Shown here piece by piece: positions 7,797 to 15,841 of a stretch of 61,258 nucleotides of DNA (its first letter is position 1; every line of letters begins with the position of its first letter). The notes below the pieces were generated by a model, which saw only the letters and a program-made list of their open reading frames with translations, searched no databases and had not been told where the DNA came from. Source of the DNA: Nitrososphaerota archaeon (GTDB lineage: Archaea; Thermoproteota; Nitrososphaeria; Conexivisphaerales; Conexivisphaeraceae); NCBI GenBank assembly GCA_015522695.1, contig WALT01000026.1, forward strand, positions 1-61,258, given 5' to 3'. The translations under genes and the position numbers were made by a program.

Positions 7797-8660
7797 ATGC
7801 ATCGGGTCATGTCCGATATAAACGACGAACGTCCCATGGTACCTCTACATGTGGACTGGGCTGGATTTACGAGGCTTAACCTACCTGTGACCGTGAACAT
7901 GGGAGATGAGGAGGTCAAACTTCTTGCTTCATTCAGGGCCCTCGTGGACCTCCCTCGGGCGATGAGGGGGATACATGCATCGAGAACTTATCAAGCCATG
8001 ATGGAGGCCTCACGCCTCCCCGGGGGCCTACACGAGATATGTTGCCGGGCCTGTAGACTCCTCCTCGAAAAACACGACTATTCCAATCGTTCCATGGTAC
8101 TAGCGAAGGCGAGCATACCGGTGAAGTCGACGAGTCCAATTACGGGGCAGGAGTCCTACTCCACCGTCGTGCTCCTGGGCGGTGCCAGGCTCGACAGGGA
8201 GACGTGCGAGGCGCGCCTCGGCGTCGAGGTGATAGGGCTCACGACATGTCCGAGCGCCCAGCGGAGCATCAGGGAGGCGCTCCGGGGCGATTCCAGGAGC
8301 CCAGCCCCGACCCATACGCAGAGGGCCAGGGTGAGGATAACCGTGCAGGTCCCTGAAGGCATGATGGTGGATCCACTCGAGCTGGCCAGAATTGCTTGGA
8401 ACGTGACAAGTTCACCCGTCTATGGAGGTCTGAAGAAGTCGGATGAGCTGAGGCTGTTGCTCGATGCCCTATCGAGGCCGAGGTTAGCCGAGGACGTCGT
8501 CAGGGAAGCGGCCAGGAACGTTGCGGAGGATCTCGGATTACCTGGATGGGCGAGGATAAAGGTGAGGTACGAGAGCCTCGAGTCGGTGCACGAGCAGGAC
8601 TTCATCGCGGAGATGAATGTCACGGCTGAAGAGGCCAGAGGAAATTTGGATAACAGTTAG
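7797..8660 (+). CDS. mptA: GTP cyclohydrolase, MptA / GCYH-IB type
   Basis: 287 residues. LPRAMRGIHASRTYQ and the GLTTCPSAQ loop identify the metal-dependent type IB GTP cyclohydrolase family (MptA/FolE2), which opens GTP to the dihydroneopterin 2',3'-cyclic phosphate in archaea. The metal-binding His (RGIH) and Cys (TTCPS) are present. Start ATG 7797; a second in-frame ATG at 7809 is possible. First step of the pathway continued by the mptD, mptE and folP genes immediately upstream. An enzyme opening the cyclic phosphate (MptB) is not seen in the window. Confidence 0.88.
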   Translation: MHRVMSDINDERPMVPLHVDWAGFTRLNLPVTVNMGDEEVKLLASFRALVDLPRAMRGIHASRTYQAMMEASRLPGGLHEICCRACRLLLEKHDYSNRSMVLAKASIPVKSTSPITGQESYSTVVLLGGARLDRETCEARLGVEVIGLTTCPSAQRSIREALRGDSRSPAPTHTQRARVRITVQVPEGMMVDPLELARIAWNVTSSPVYGGLKKSDELRLLLDALSRPRLAEDVVREAARNVAEDLGLPGWARIKVRYESLESVHEQDFIAEMNVTAEEARGNLDNS

Positions 8661-8685
8661 GTGCCCCCATGATACTCATCATAGT

Positions 8686-9984
8686 GTGGGCTGGGACGCG
8701 GAGAGCCTGATCACGAATGTCGGTGAAATCGAGGCGAGGTACTACGATATCGTGACGTTCAGATACTCGGGAAAGGAGTCGGCCGTCAGGGGAGGGGAGA
8801 TGGAGGAGCACAGATGGAGCTCGGAGGCCCTGGCGGCCAGGGTGCTCTCGAAGGGCTATGGCGTGGCCTCCATCGACAGGATAGGACCAGCAGAGGCTAG
8901 ATCTGTGATCGAGAGGGCGGCCAAGCTCGCGGAGATGTCGTCCACATCCTCGCTGGCTCCAGCGGAGATCGAGAAGGGGAGCAGGGAGATGAGGGCCGAC
9001 GTGAATCTCGAGGCCCTGGCGGGGCTCGCCAATGAGCTATACGAGGCCGCGAAGGGGAGGCTCTCGACCATGGCGGAACACATCGAGAGCGTCGTCGACA
9101 TGGAGTCCAGGGAGAAGACGATAGCATCCTCGGAGGGTTCCTCGATAATCGAGCGCATCGACTCCCTCACAGCCATAATATACGCTCTGGGCCCTGCCGG
9201 TACGGTGAGGGCAGCGATCTCGTTCGGTGGCTCATGTCCTCAGAGGATCGACGTGGAGGAAGCCATCGACAGGCTTGTGGAGATAGCCTCCTATCAGAGG
9301 AATTTCAGACAGCTCTCCCCCTTCTATGATGGGCACAGGTTCAAGGTGGTTCTGGACTGGGAATGCTCGGGTGCCTTGGCCCATGAAGTGGCGCACGCCC
9401 TAGAGGCCACGAGCTACAGATACGGGCTCGTGAAGGTCTCTCAAAGATCCTTCGTCGATCATCCAGGTCTTCCAGGCGGTTATGGCCTCCAATTCTGGGA
9501 TGATGAAGCCGTCCGTGCTCCGAAGAAGAGGATACTCTCTCCGGGTGGGAAGGAGCTCCTGCACACGAGGGCCACCGCTCTGAGCGGTGGGAAGCCAGGG
9601 AATGCTCGAGGTCTATCGTATAAGCCGAGGCCCTTGATGAGCAACGTGTACATGGAACCCGAGGATTGGGACGAATCGGAGATCGTGGAGGATACATCGA
9701 GAGGTATGATGTTCATCGGGCTGGAGGAGGCCAGACTCGACACATCGACGGGGGTGATTGTCATGAAGCCTCAGGTCGCCGTGTATTTCGAGAGGAAGGG
9801 CGAGGTGATGATACCCATCGCCGATGCGGTGCTCGTCGATAGGCTGAGCGAGATCCTCGCCGTCGCGGACGCAGCCTCCAGGAGGGTGAGGATGAGGCCA
9901 AATATGGAGAGGGGATATCCGGTCTCCGAAGGAGGCCCAACGTCCAGGCTCTCGGGTGCCAGGATAGAGAAGAGATCGATCTAG
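8686..9984 (+). CDS. TldD/PmbA-like metallopeptidase, divergent
   Basis: About 432 residues from the GTG at 8686; the frame is open further upstream (ATG at 8617), but that would overlap mptA by 44 nt. Middle and C-terminal parts follow TldD: ALAHEVAHALEA, GGYGLQFWDDEAVRAPKKRIL, a PRPLMSNVYMEP block and IPIADAVLVDRLSEIL. TldD usually has HExxxH; here the motif is HExxH (residues about 233-237), one residue shorter. The conserved Cys near the C-terminus, a metal ligand in E. coli TldD, is absent: the matching stretch reads MERGYPVSEGGPTSRLSG. TldD/TldE process peptides such as microcin precursors in bacteria; the archaeal substrate is unknown. No TldE-like partner gene is adjacent. Confidence 0.72.
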   Translation: MGWDAESLITNVGEIEARYYDIVTFRYSGKESAVRGGEMEEHRWSSEALAARVLSKGYGVASIDRIGPAEARSVIERAAKLAEMSSTSSLAPAEIEKGSREMRADVNLEALAGLANELYEAAKGRLSTMAEHIESVVDMESREKTIASSEGSSIIERIDSLTAIIYALGPAGTVRAAISFGGSCPQRIDVEEAIDRLVEIASYQRNFRQLSPFYDGHRFKVVLDWECSGALAHEVAHALEATSYRYGLVKVSQRSFVDHPGLPGGYGLQFWDDEAVRAPKKRILSPGGKELLHTRATALSGGKPGNARGLSYKPRPLMSNVYMEPEDWDESEIVEDTSRGMMFIGLEEARLDTSTGVIVMKPQVAVYFERKGEVMIPIADAVLVDRLSEILAVADAASRRVRMRPNMERGYPVSEGGPTSRLSGARIEKRSI

Positions 9985-10009
9985 TCAGATGATCCAAAAG
10001 GTATATCGA

Positions 10010-10110
10010 GCTAGCCTCCGGTGGAGCCTATAGGCGGCTGCATTCACGATCAGGAACCCCACTTCCAGCCACGGCTCCAGCGGAGACCTGCACGATCCCT
10101 CGATGACCAC
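10010..10110 (-). pseudogene. Fragment of an APC permease gene, inverted relative to its neighbour
   Basis: Read on the minus strand, 10013-10047 is identical over 35 nt to 11252-11286 of the permease gene downstream (coding NAAAYRLHRRL). The similarity extends to about 10060 through GGTTCCTGAT with a 12-nt in-frame deletion, then more weakly to about 10110 (GTGGCTGGAAG). It is best explained as a remnant of a second permease copy in opposite orientation, or of a local inverted duplication. The rest of the gap 9985-10198 shows only the promoter of the next gene. Confidence 0.6.
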
Positions 10111-10157
10111 GGAGGCCTTCTACACTTGATCTTTCACATCACATCGCTGAACGCTCC

Positions 10158-10170
10158 CTAAATATTTTTG
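10158..10170 (+). promoter_or_regulatory. TATA-like promoter element
   Basis: CTAAATATTTTTG lies about 30 nt before the TTG start at 10199, the spacing expected for leaderless archaeal transcription. Confidence 0.5.
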
Positions 10171-10198
10171 GGGATCACACATCAACCCCGATCTCGGG

Positions 10199-11803
10199 TT
10201 GGGGAAAATAGGGTTCTGGGAGGCCCTCTCGATAGGGATTGGAGGAATGGTGGGCGGCGGGATATTCGCCGTGCTTGGACTCACCATCCTCCTTGCACGC
10301 GGTGCTGCCCCGTTGGCCTTCCTCATAGCTGGGATTGTCGCACTGCTGACGGCGTATTCGTATGCTAAACTCTCGGTCAGGTACCCGAGTGAAGGGGGGA
10401 CCATAGAATATCTCGTCAGGGCGTTCGGTGGAGGGATAACGTCGGGCTGGTTGAACGTGCTATTGCTCGCCAGCTACGTGATAATGCTCTCGCTATACTC
10501 TTACACTTTCGGGAGCTACCTGTCCAGCATATTCCCCGGAGGGGAATCCTATCTTGCCAGGAGCACACTAGCCCTCGTGGTGATCGCCGCCTTCACCGGC
10601 CTGAACATGCTCGGTGCTAGAGCGGTGGGAAGGTCTGAGGATGCACTCGTGGCCTTCAAGGTGAGCGTGCTCCTCCTGTTCTCAGCCCTCGGCGCTCTGG
10701 TGGCCAGCGTGGCCAGGCTCTCACCAAATAGATGGACCCCACCTCTGGAGATAATGGCCGGCGGCCTCGTGATCTTCCTCGCATATGAGGGCTTCGAGCT
10801 CATAGCCAATACAGCCCATGACGTGAGGGAGCCGGAGAGAACGCTCCCGAAAGCCTTCTATGCCTCCGTTTCGTTCGTCATGGCCCTCTATGTGGTCGTC
10901 GCGATCGTGGCTGTAGGGAACTTGACGTTGAATCAGGTCATCCAGGCTAGGGACTATGCACTCGCCGTGGCTGCGATGCCGTTCATGGGCGAGGCCGGCT
11001 TCATATTGATAGGCATCGCAGCAGCAGTCTCGACCGCTTCGGCGATAAATGCCACCCTCTATGGAAGCGCTAGGGTCAGCTACATCGTCGCTAGATACGG
11101 TGAGCTGCCTAGATCTATGGGAAGGATCTGGCACGGGGCCTACGAGGGACTTCTCGTCATCGCCGTCCTCACAGCCGCGTCGGTGCTCTCGCTGGACCTC
11201 GAGGAGATATCGGTGGCTGGAAGCTTGGGGTTCCTGATGGTGTTCGCGAGCGTGAATGCAGCCGCCTATAGGCTCCACCGGAGGCTGGGTTCATCGAAGT
11301 TCATGCATGTCGCTGGCCTAGTCGCTTGCATAGCTTCCGCCGTCGTCTTGGCGGTGCGCTCATATGAGACCAGCCCCGTCCAGCTCCTCATCGCCTTCGC
11401 CCTCATCATCGGTTCAGGGTTCGTGGAGGTGATATACAGGACCATCACGGGTAGGAGCATAAGCGAATATGTGGACTGGAGGCTCAAGGAGAAGCTGGAG
11501 CTGGTGAGGTCATGGGGAAGCTGGGTCGACGATTTCGCCAAGGTCGTGAAGGAGGAGCTCGAGGCCCTGGAAGTACATCTCGTCGGAAGCGTCGCCCGTG
11601 GTGAGACCCATAGAGCCCATGATGTGGACCTGCTCGTGATATCTGAGAGGCCGCTGAGCTCTTCGGAGGCTGCCAGCAAGGCGGATGAGTTAGCCTCGAG
11701 GATGGGCCTGCCGAAGCATCACCCTGTGCATCTACACTTCTCCAGACCGGAGGAGAAAGGGATATGGTTGAGGAAGAGCGTCAAGAGCAAGAGGATAGCC
11801 TAG
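10199..11803 (+). CDS. APC-family amino acid permease fused to a C-terminal nucleotidyltransferase (MNT) domain
   Basis: 534 residues. Residues 1-420 form an APC-superfamily permease with about twelve hydrophobic segments, opening with ALSIGIGGMVGGGIFAVLG (the conserved substrate-binding helix 1). After a short charged linker the C-terminus carries GSVARGE (from residue 463) followed by HDVDLL with D475 and D477. This is the GSxxxG...D-x-D signature of minimal pol-beta-type nucleotidyltransferases. The start is TTG at 10199. The two parts are in one uninterrupted frame. APC permeases often have C-terminal USP or TrkA-type domains, but I do not know this combination. The domain may nucleotidylate the transporter or a partner, or simply bind nucleotide. 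A fragment of a related permease lies inverted just upstream. Convergent with the next gene, overlapping by 4 nt. Confidence 0.8.
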   Translation: MGKIGFWEALSIGIGGMVGGGIFAVLGLTILLARGAAPLAFLIAGIVALLTAYSYAKLSVRYPSEGGTIEYLVRAFGGGITSGWLNVLLLASYVIMLSLYSYTFGSYLSSIFPGGESYLARSTLALVVIAAFTGLNMLGARAVGRSEDALVAFKVSVLLLFSALGALVASVARLSPNRWTPPLEIMAGGLVIFLAYEGFELIANTAHDVREPERTLPKAFYASVSFVMALYVVVAIVAVGNLTLNQVIQARDYALAVAAMPFMGEAGFILIGIAAAVSTASAINATLYGSARVSYIVARYGELPRSMGRIWHGAYEGLLVIAVLTAASVLSLDLEEISVAGSLGFLMVFASVNAAAYRLHRRLGSSKFMHVAGLVACIASAVVLAVRSYETSPVQLLIAFALIIGSGFVEVIYRTITGRSISEYVDWRLKEKLELVRSWGSWVDDFAKVVKEELEALEVHLVGSVARGETHRAHDVDLLVISERPLSSSEAASKADELASRMGLPKHHPVHLHFSRPEEKGIWLRKSVKSKRIA

Positions 11804-12327
11804 CCCTTCAGAATCCCCTTCTCCTTCAGATATCCCTCTAGCTTTGGCCAGAACTTCGGGAAGTCCCTGTAGGTCCTCGTGGAGACCACACCTCCATCCT
11901 CCACGAACGGTTCATCCACAACTATACCTCCAGCATTCCTCACATCGTCCCATACACCCCTGGATCCCGTGAGCTTACGGCCCTGGGCGAGCCCTGCGCT
12001 GACGATTATCCATGCAGCATGGCATATCGAGACCACGACCCCTCCTCCTCTAAGTGTATCCCTGGCTAGCTCCAGGACCTCCCCATATCTCCTCAATTTA
12101 TCCGGAGCATAGCCTCCCGGGAAGACCACGAGGTCCCATCTCTCGTCCAATGCATCCGATACCAGGATCTCCGGCTCTACGCTCATACATCCACCCTTGC
12201 TCTTCATGGACCTCATCTCCACGCTCGCTATCCGCGTCTCAAAGCCCATCTCCCTAAGCCTATAGTAGCTGTAGTAGACCTCTATCTCGTCAAAGAAATC
12301 ATATGTCACCAGGAGGGCTTTCCCCAT
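11800..12327 (-). CDS. DJ-1/PfpI family protein
   Basis: 175 residues. DLVVFPGGYAPDKLR and VVSICHAAWIIVSAG place the nucleophile Cys in the typical PfpI/DJ-1 nucleophile elbow, followed by the LTGSRGVWDDVRNAGG stretch. Members act as glyoxalases/deglycases, chaperones or amidases; the short SICHAA motif matches the archaeal PfpI-like group. TATA-like CGTTTTTAATAG on this strand lies about 28 nt before the ATG. Reaction cannot be settled from sequence. Confidence 0.88.
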   Translation of the reverse strand: MGKALLVTYDFFDEIEVYYSYYRLREMGFETRIASVEMRSMKSKGGCMSVEPEILVSDALDERWDLVVFPGGYAPDKLRRYGEVLELARDTLRGGGVVVSICHAAWIIVSAGLAQGRKLTGSRGVWDDVRNAGGIVVDEPFVEDGGVVSTRTYRDFPKFWPKLEGYLKEKGILKG

Positions 12328-12377
12328 GTCATCTCATTTCATGCTTGAAGGCTATTAAAAACGATTGTCCTGGTCAG

Positions 12378-12395
12378 GGTCTGGTCATACAGACC
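12378..12395. repeat. Inverted repeat in the DJ-1/aconitase intergenic region
   Basis: GGTCTG-GTCATA-CAGACC, a perfect 6+6 dyad. It lies about 18-25 nt upstream of the TATA element of the DJ-1 gene. It could be an operator; no other copy was seen. Confidence 0.3.
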
Positions 12396-12545
12396 TTCCA
12401 TGAAAACGTGGCTCTACCTTCAGTCGCTGAGAGGGCTCCATCCGATAGGGCGGGGAGGAGGTCGCACATGTACGGATGAAGGTCGAATATAGAACTGTGC
12501 TAACATTGGAGGCTCTTCAACTATCGACGATATCGATCTAGCTAA

Positions 12546-12555
12546 CTTTTATATC
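12546..12555 (+). promoter_or_regulatory. TATA-like promoter of the aconitase gene
   Basis: CTTTTATATC, centred about 31 nt before the ATG at 12582; predicts an almost leaderless transcript. Confidence 0.55.
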
Positions 12556-12581
12556 TGATTCCGACATCCCTCAGCCCAGAG

Positions 12582-15290
12582 ATGTCCATAGATCTATCTA
12601 AGACGAAGGAGTACATCGACACGTATAAGGGCAGGGCAGCCATCTGGAACATAAAGAAGCTCGAGGAGCAGGGGATCGAGGTTTCCAGGCTCCCCTATTC
12701 CATCAGGTACCTGTTGGAGAACATGCTCAGGAACTACGATGACGAGGTGGTGACGCAGGGCGATGTAGAGGCGGTGGCCAAGTGGAAGGAGAAAATCGGC
12801 AGGGAGATACCCTATATGCCATCCCGCGTGATACTCCAGGACTTCACAGGAGTTCCGGCCGTCGTGGATTTAGCCGCCATGAGGGATGCGATGAATGAGA
12901 TGGGTGGAGACCCTCTTCTAGTCAATCCCGTGGTCCCAGCCGACCTCGTGATAGATCATTCAGTACAGGTTGACTACTTCGGCACGAACTATGCCCTCAA
13001 GTTGAACATGAAGAAGGAGATGGAGAGGAATAGAGAGAGGTATGCATTGCTCAAGTGGGCCCAGAAGGCCTTCAAGAACTTCAAGGTGGTACCGCCAGGC
13101 AAGGGGATAATACATCAGGTCAACGTCGAGTATCTGGCTCAAGTAGTACATCTGAGGGAGTTCGGGGAAGGGCTCGCTGCATTTCCAGATACAGTGATAG
13201 GTACGGACTCCCACACCACGATGGTCGCAGGCGTGGGCGTTCTCGGTTGGGGAGTGGGAGGGATAGAGGCAGAGGCCGTCATGTTGGGCCAACCTTATTA
13301 CATCCCGATACCGGAGGTCGTCGGGGTTAGGCTCCTGGGCGAGCTACCAGAGGGAGCCACGGCCACGGACCTCGTCCTGACCGTCACCGAGATCTTGAGG
13401 AAGAAGGGCGTTGTGGGCAAGATAGTCGAGTACTTTGGACCAGGAGTGAGGAAGCTCAGCGTTCCTGATAGGGCTACCGTGTCTAACATGGCACCGGAAT
13501 ACGGTGCCACAACCGGCTTCTTTCCGATCGATGAGGCCACCCTCGATTATCTGAGGCTGACGGGCAGGGATGAAAGGCACGTGAGGCTCGTCGAGGAATA
13601 CGCCCGTAATGTCGGCTTGTTCGCCGAGCCTGGAGCGCCCGAGCCCGAGTACAGCGAGGTGGTCGAGATCGACATGAGCAAGGTCGAACCTTCGATAGCT
13701 GGACCGAGCCATCCAGAGGATAGGATATCGCTCAAGGACGTGAGGAAGAGGACACGCGAGATGATCGAGAGATATCTCGAGGACGCCAAGAAGAGAGGTC
13801 TGTCCGTCGATCCCAACGTCAGCGTACCTGTGATCATCGATGGGGTTAAAGGAGAAGTGGGACATGGAAGCGTGATACTTGCAGCGATAACGAGCTGCAC
13901 CAATACATCAAATCCAAGCCTCCTGATAGGTGCTGGGCTCTTGGCGAAGAAGGCGGTCGAACGTGGGTTGATGGTCAAGCCATGGGTCAAGACCAGCTTG
14001 GCCCCAGGCAGCAGGGTCGTGGTCGAATATCTGAAGAAGGCAGGTCTACTCCCATATTTGGAGGCCTTGAAGTACCATGTAACGGGCTTCGGTTGCACCG
14101 TGTGTATAGGCAACAGCGGACCCCTACCCAAACCGGTCGAGGATGCCATCAGGGACAATAACCTCTATACCACCAGCGTATTGAGCGGCAACAGGAACTT
14201 CGAGGGCAGGATACATCCGCTCTCCAGGGGGAATTTCCTCGCCTCCCCGATACTCGTCGTGGCCTATGCATTGGCCGGGAGGATAGATATGGACTTCTAT
14301 AACGAGCCCATAGATCATGATCCCAATGGACAACCCGTTTACCTAAAGGACATATGGCCCAGCATGGGTGAGATCGAGGAGGCGATGGAGAAGGCCCTCT
14401 CCCCCGAGATGTTCGAGGAGAAGTATTCCGACATCTTCAAGGGCGAGGAGGAATGGGAAGGTCTAGAGGCCCCTGATACACCTCTATATCGGTGGGATCC
14501 GAAGTCCACATACATCAGAAGGCCTTCATTTCTCGAGAATATAACCCCCGAGCCCCCAAGGATGAGGGATATCGAGGGCGCCAGGATATTGGTCCTGCTC
14601 GGGGACAGGATAACCACCGACCACATATCGCCGGCAAGTGCAATACCTTCGGACAGCCCGGCCGGCAAGTATCTGATGGAGCACGGAATAAAGCCGGAGG
14701 AGTTCAATACATATGGATCTAGAAGGGGGAACCATGAGGTCATGATGAGGGGGACGTTCGCCAACATCAGGCTGAGGAACCTTTTGGCTCGAGACAAGGA
14801 GGGCGATTGGACGGTGCACATGCCGGATGGCCATTTCATGACGGTGTTCGATGCTGCGATGAAGTACATGGAGGAAGGGGTACCGGCCATAGTCATGGGC
14901 GGCAAGCAATACGGCATGGGCAGCTCGAGAGACTGGGCCGCTAAGGGGCCATACTTGTTGGGGGTGAAGGCCGTGATCGCTGAGAGTTTCGAAAGGATAC
15001 ACAGGAGCAACTTGGTGGATATGGGGGTGCTGCCGCTTCAATTTGAGGAAGGTCAGAATTGGAGGACCCTTGGGCTTACCGGTAAGGAGACGATCGATAT
15101 AGAGGGGATAGAGGAAGGACTCTACCCGAGGAGGAAGCTAAGGGTCAGGGCTAGAAGGGATGATGGAACCGAGGTCACCTTCGATGTCACGGCTAGGCTC
15201 GATACACAGATCGAGGTCGAATACTACACAAATGGCGGCATATTGCCTACCGTGCTCAGGAAACTCTACAGGAAGAGCAAGAAAGACTAG
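12582..15290 (+). CDS. acnA: Aconitate hydratase (AcnA type)
   Basis: 902 residues, full length for the AcnA/IRP-type monomeric aconitase. [4Fe-4S] ligands are visible: Cys439 in TSCTNTSNP and Cys505 plus Cys508 in FGCTVCIGNSGP. The N-terminal SIRYLLENMLRN, the middle IGTDSHTTMVAGVGVLGWGVGG and the C-terminal swivel-domain GMGSSRDWAAKGPYLLGV are all intact. Interconverts citrate and isocitrate. No other TCA-cycle gene except a homocitrate-synthase-like gene about 2 kb downstream is in the window. AcnA-type enzymes in archaea occur mostly in aerobic or respiring lineages. Downstream gene follows after 40 nt and has its own TATA box. Confidence 0.96.
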   Translation: MSIDLSKTKEYIDTYKGRAAIWNIKKLEEQGIEVSRLPYSIRYLLENMLRNYDDEVVTQGDVEAVAKWKEKIGREIPYMPSRVILQDFTGVPAVVDLAAMRDAMNEMGGDPLLVNPVVPADLVIDHSVQVDYFGTNYALKLNMKKEMERNRERYALLKWAQKAFKNFKVVPPGKGIIHQVNVEYLAQVVHLREFGEGLAAFPDTVIGTDSHTTMVAGVGVLGWGVGGIEAEAVMLGQPYYIPIPEVVGVRLLGELPEGATATDLVLTVTEILRKKGVVGKIVEYFGPGVRKLSVPDRATVSNMAPEYGATTGFFPIDEATLDYLRLTGRDERHVRLVEEYARNVGLFAEPGAPEPEYSEVVEIDMSKVEPSIAGPSHPEDRISLKDVRKRTREMIERYLEDAKKRGLSVDPNVSVPVIIDGVKGEVGHGSVILAAITSCTNTSNPSLLIGAGLLAKKAVERGLMVKPWVKTSLAPGSRVVVEYLKKAGLLPYLEALKYHVTGFGCTVCIGNSGPLPKPVEDAIRDNNLYTTSVLSGNRNFEGRIHPLSRGNFLASPILVVAYALAGRIDMDFYNEPIDHDPNGQPVYLKDIWPSMGEIEEAMEKALSPEMFEEKYSDIFKGEEEWEGLEAPDTPLYRWDPKSTYIRRPSFLENITPEPPRMRDIEGARILVLLGDRITTDHISPASAIPSDSPAGKYLMEHGIKPEEFNTYGSRRGNHEVMMRGTFANIRLRNLLARDKEGDWTVHMPDGHFMTVFDAAMKYMEEGVPAIVMGGKQYGMGSSRDWAAKGPYLLGVKAVIAESFERIHRSNLVDMGVLPLQFEEGQNWRTLGLTGKETIDIEGIEEGLYPRRKLRVRARRDDGTEVTFDVTARLDTQIEVEYYTNGGILPTVLRKLYRKSKKD

Positions 15291-15329
15291 GAGCAACATC
15301 CTTATTTATCCACAGCTTCGATTCACATC

Positions 15330-15827
15330 GTGTCGAGATATCCGAACGCGATACTCGAAGTACTCGGGACGACGGTCAGCTTCCGCATAAGCCAGGGCAA
15401 GGTCAAGCAGGTTCCCAGCGCTGGTGAGACGGAGGGCTTGGCCTTGGCCGAGGCCCTTGAGAGGACGATAGAGTCCAGGAAGAGGCTCGTGATACTCGAG
15501 GCGATGGGACTCAAACCAGAGGATAGGTTGAGGGCCAGGGTGCTCTTGGATGCGCTCAAGGAAGCCGTGGAGTCGACCGTCGGCGAGAAACCGATCTGCA
15601 TGCCGCCCTCTTCCGCCTCCGGCCTCGTGTCCTGCAGCTTTGAGGCCTATTATGAGGACTTCGGGGAGTTCAAGAGGAGGCTTGTAGCCAGTATAGAGAG
15701 GAGCGTGTATACGAGGCTCGACAACCTGACGGTCACCGAGAGGATAATCGCCTCCACAAAGCTCAAGCTGCTAATCCTGGCGGCCGTCGCGATCGTCGCG
15801 GCCGCCCTACTCCTGGTTAGCCTTTAA
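15330..15827 (+). CDS. Tail-anchored protein of unknown function
   Basis: 165 residues, starting with GTG 25 nt after a TATA-like CTTATTTATC (15301-15310), hence leaderless. The cytosolic part (1-140) is mixed alpha/beta with no family I recognise. It ends in one hydrophobic helix (LLILAAVAIVAAALLLVSL) right at the C-terminus with a Lys just before it, giving a tail-anchor topology with the N-terminus in the cytoplasm. It lies between aconitase and a VTT-domain protein, 14 nt upstream of the latter. Codon use is like its neighbours, so a real gene is likely. Confidence 0.65.
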   Translation: MSRYPNAILEVLGTTVSFRISQGKVKQVPSAGETEGLALAEALERTIESRKRLVILEAMGLKPEDRLRARVLLDALKEAVESTVGEKPICMPPSSASGLVSCSFEAYYEDFGEFKRRLVASIERSVYTRLDNLTVTERIIASTKLKLLILAAVAIVAAALLLVSL

Positions 15828-15841
15828 TCGAGGTCTGTGCG

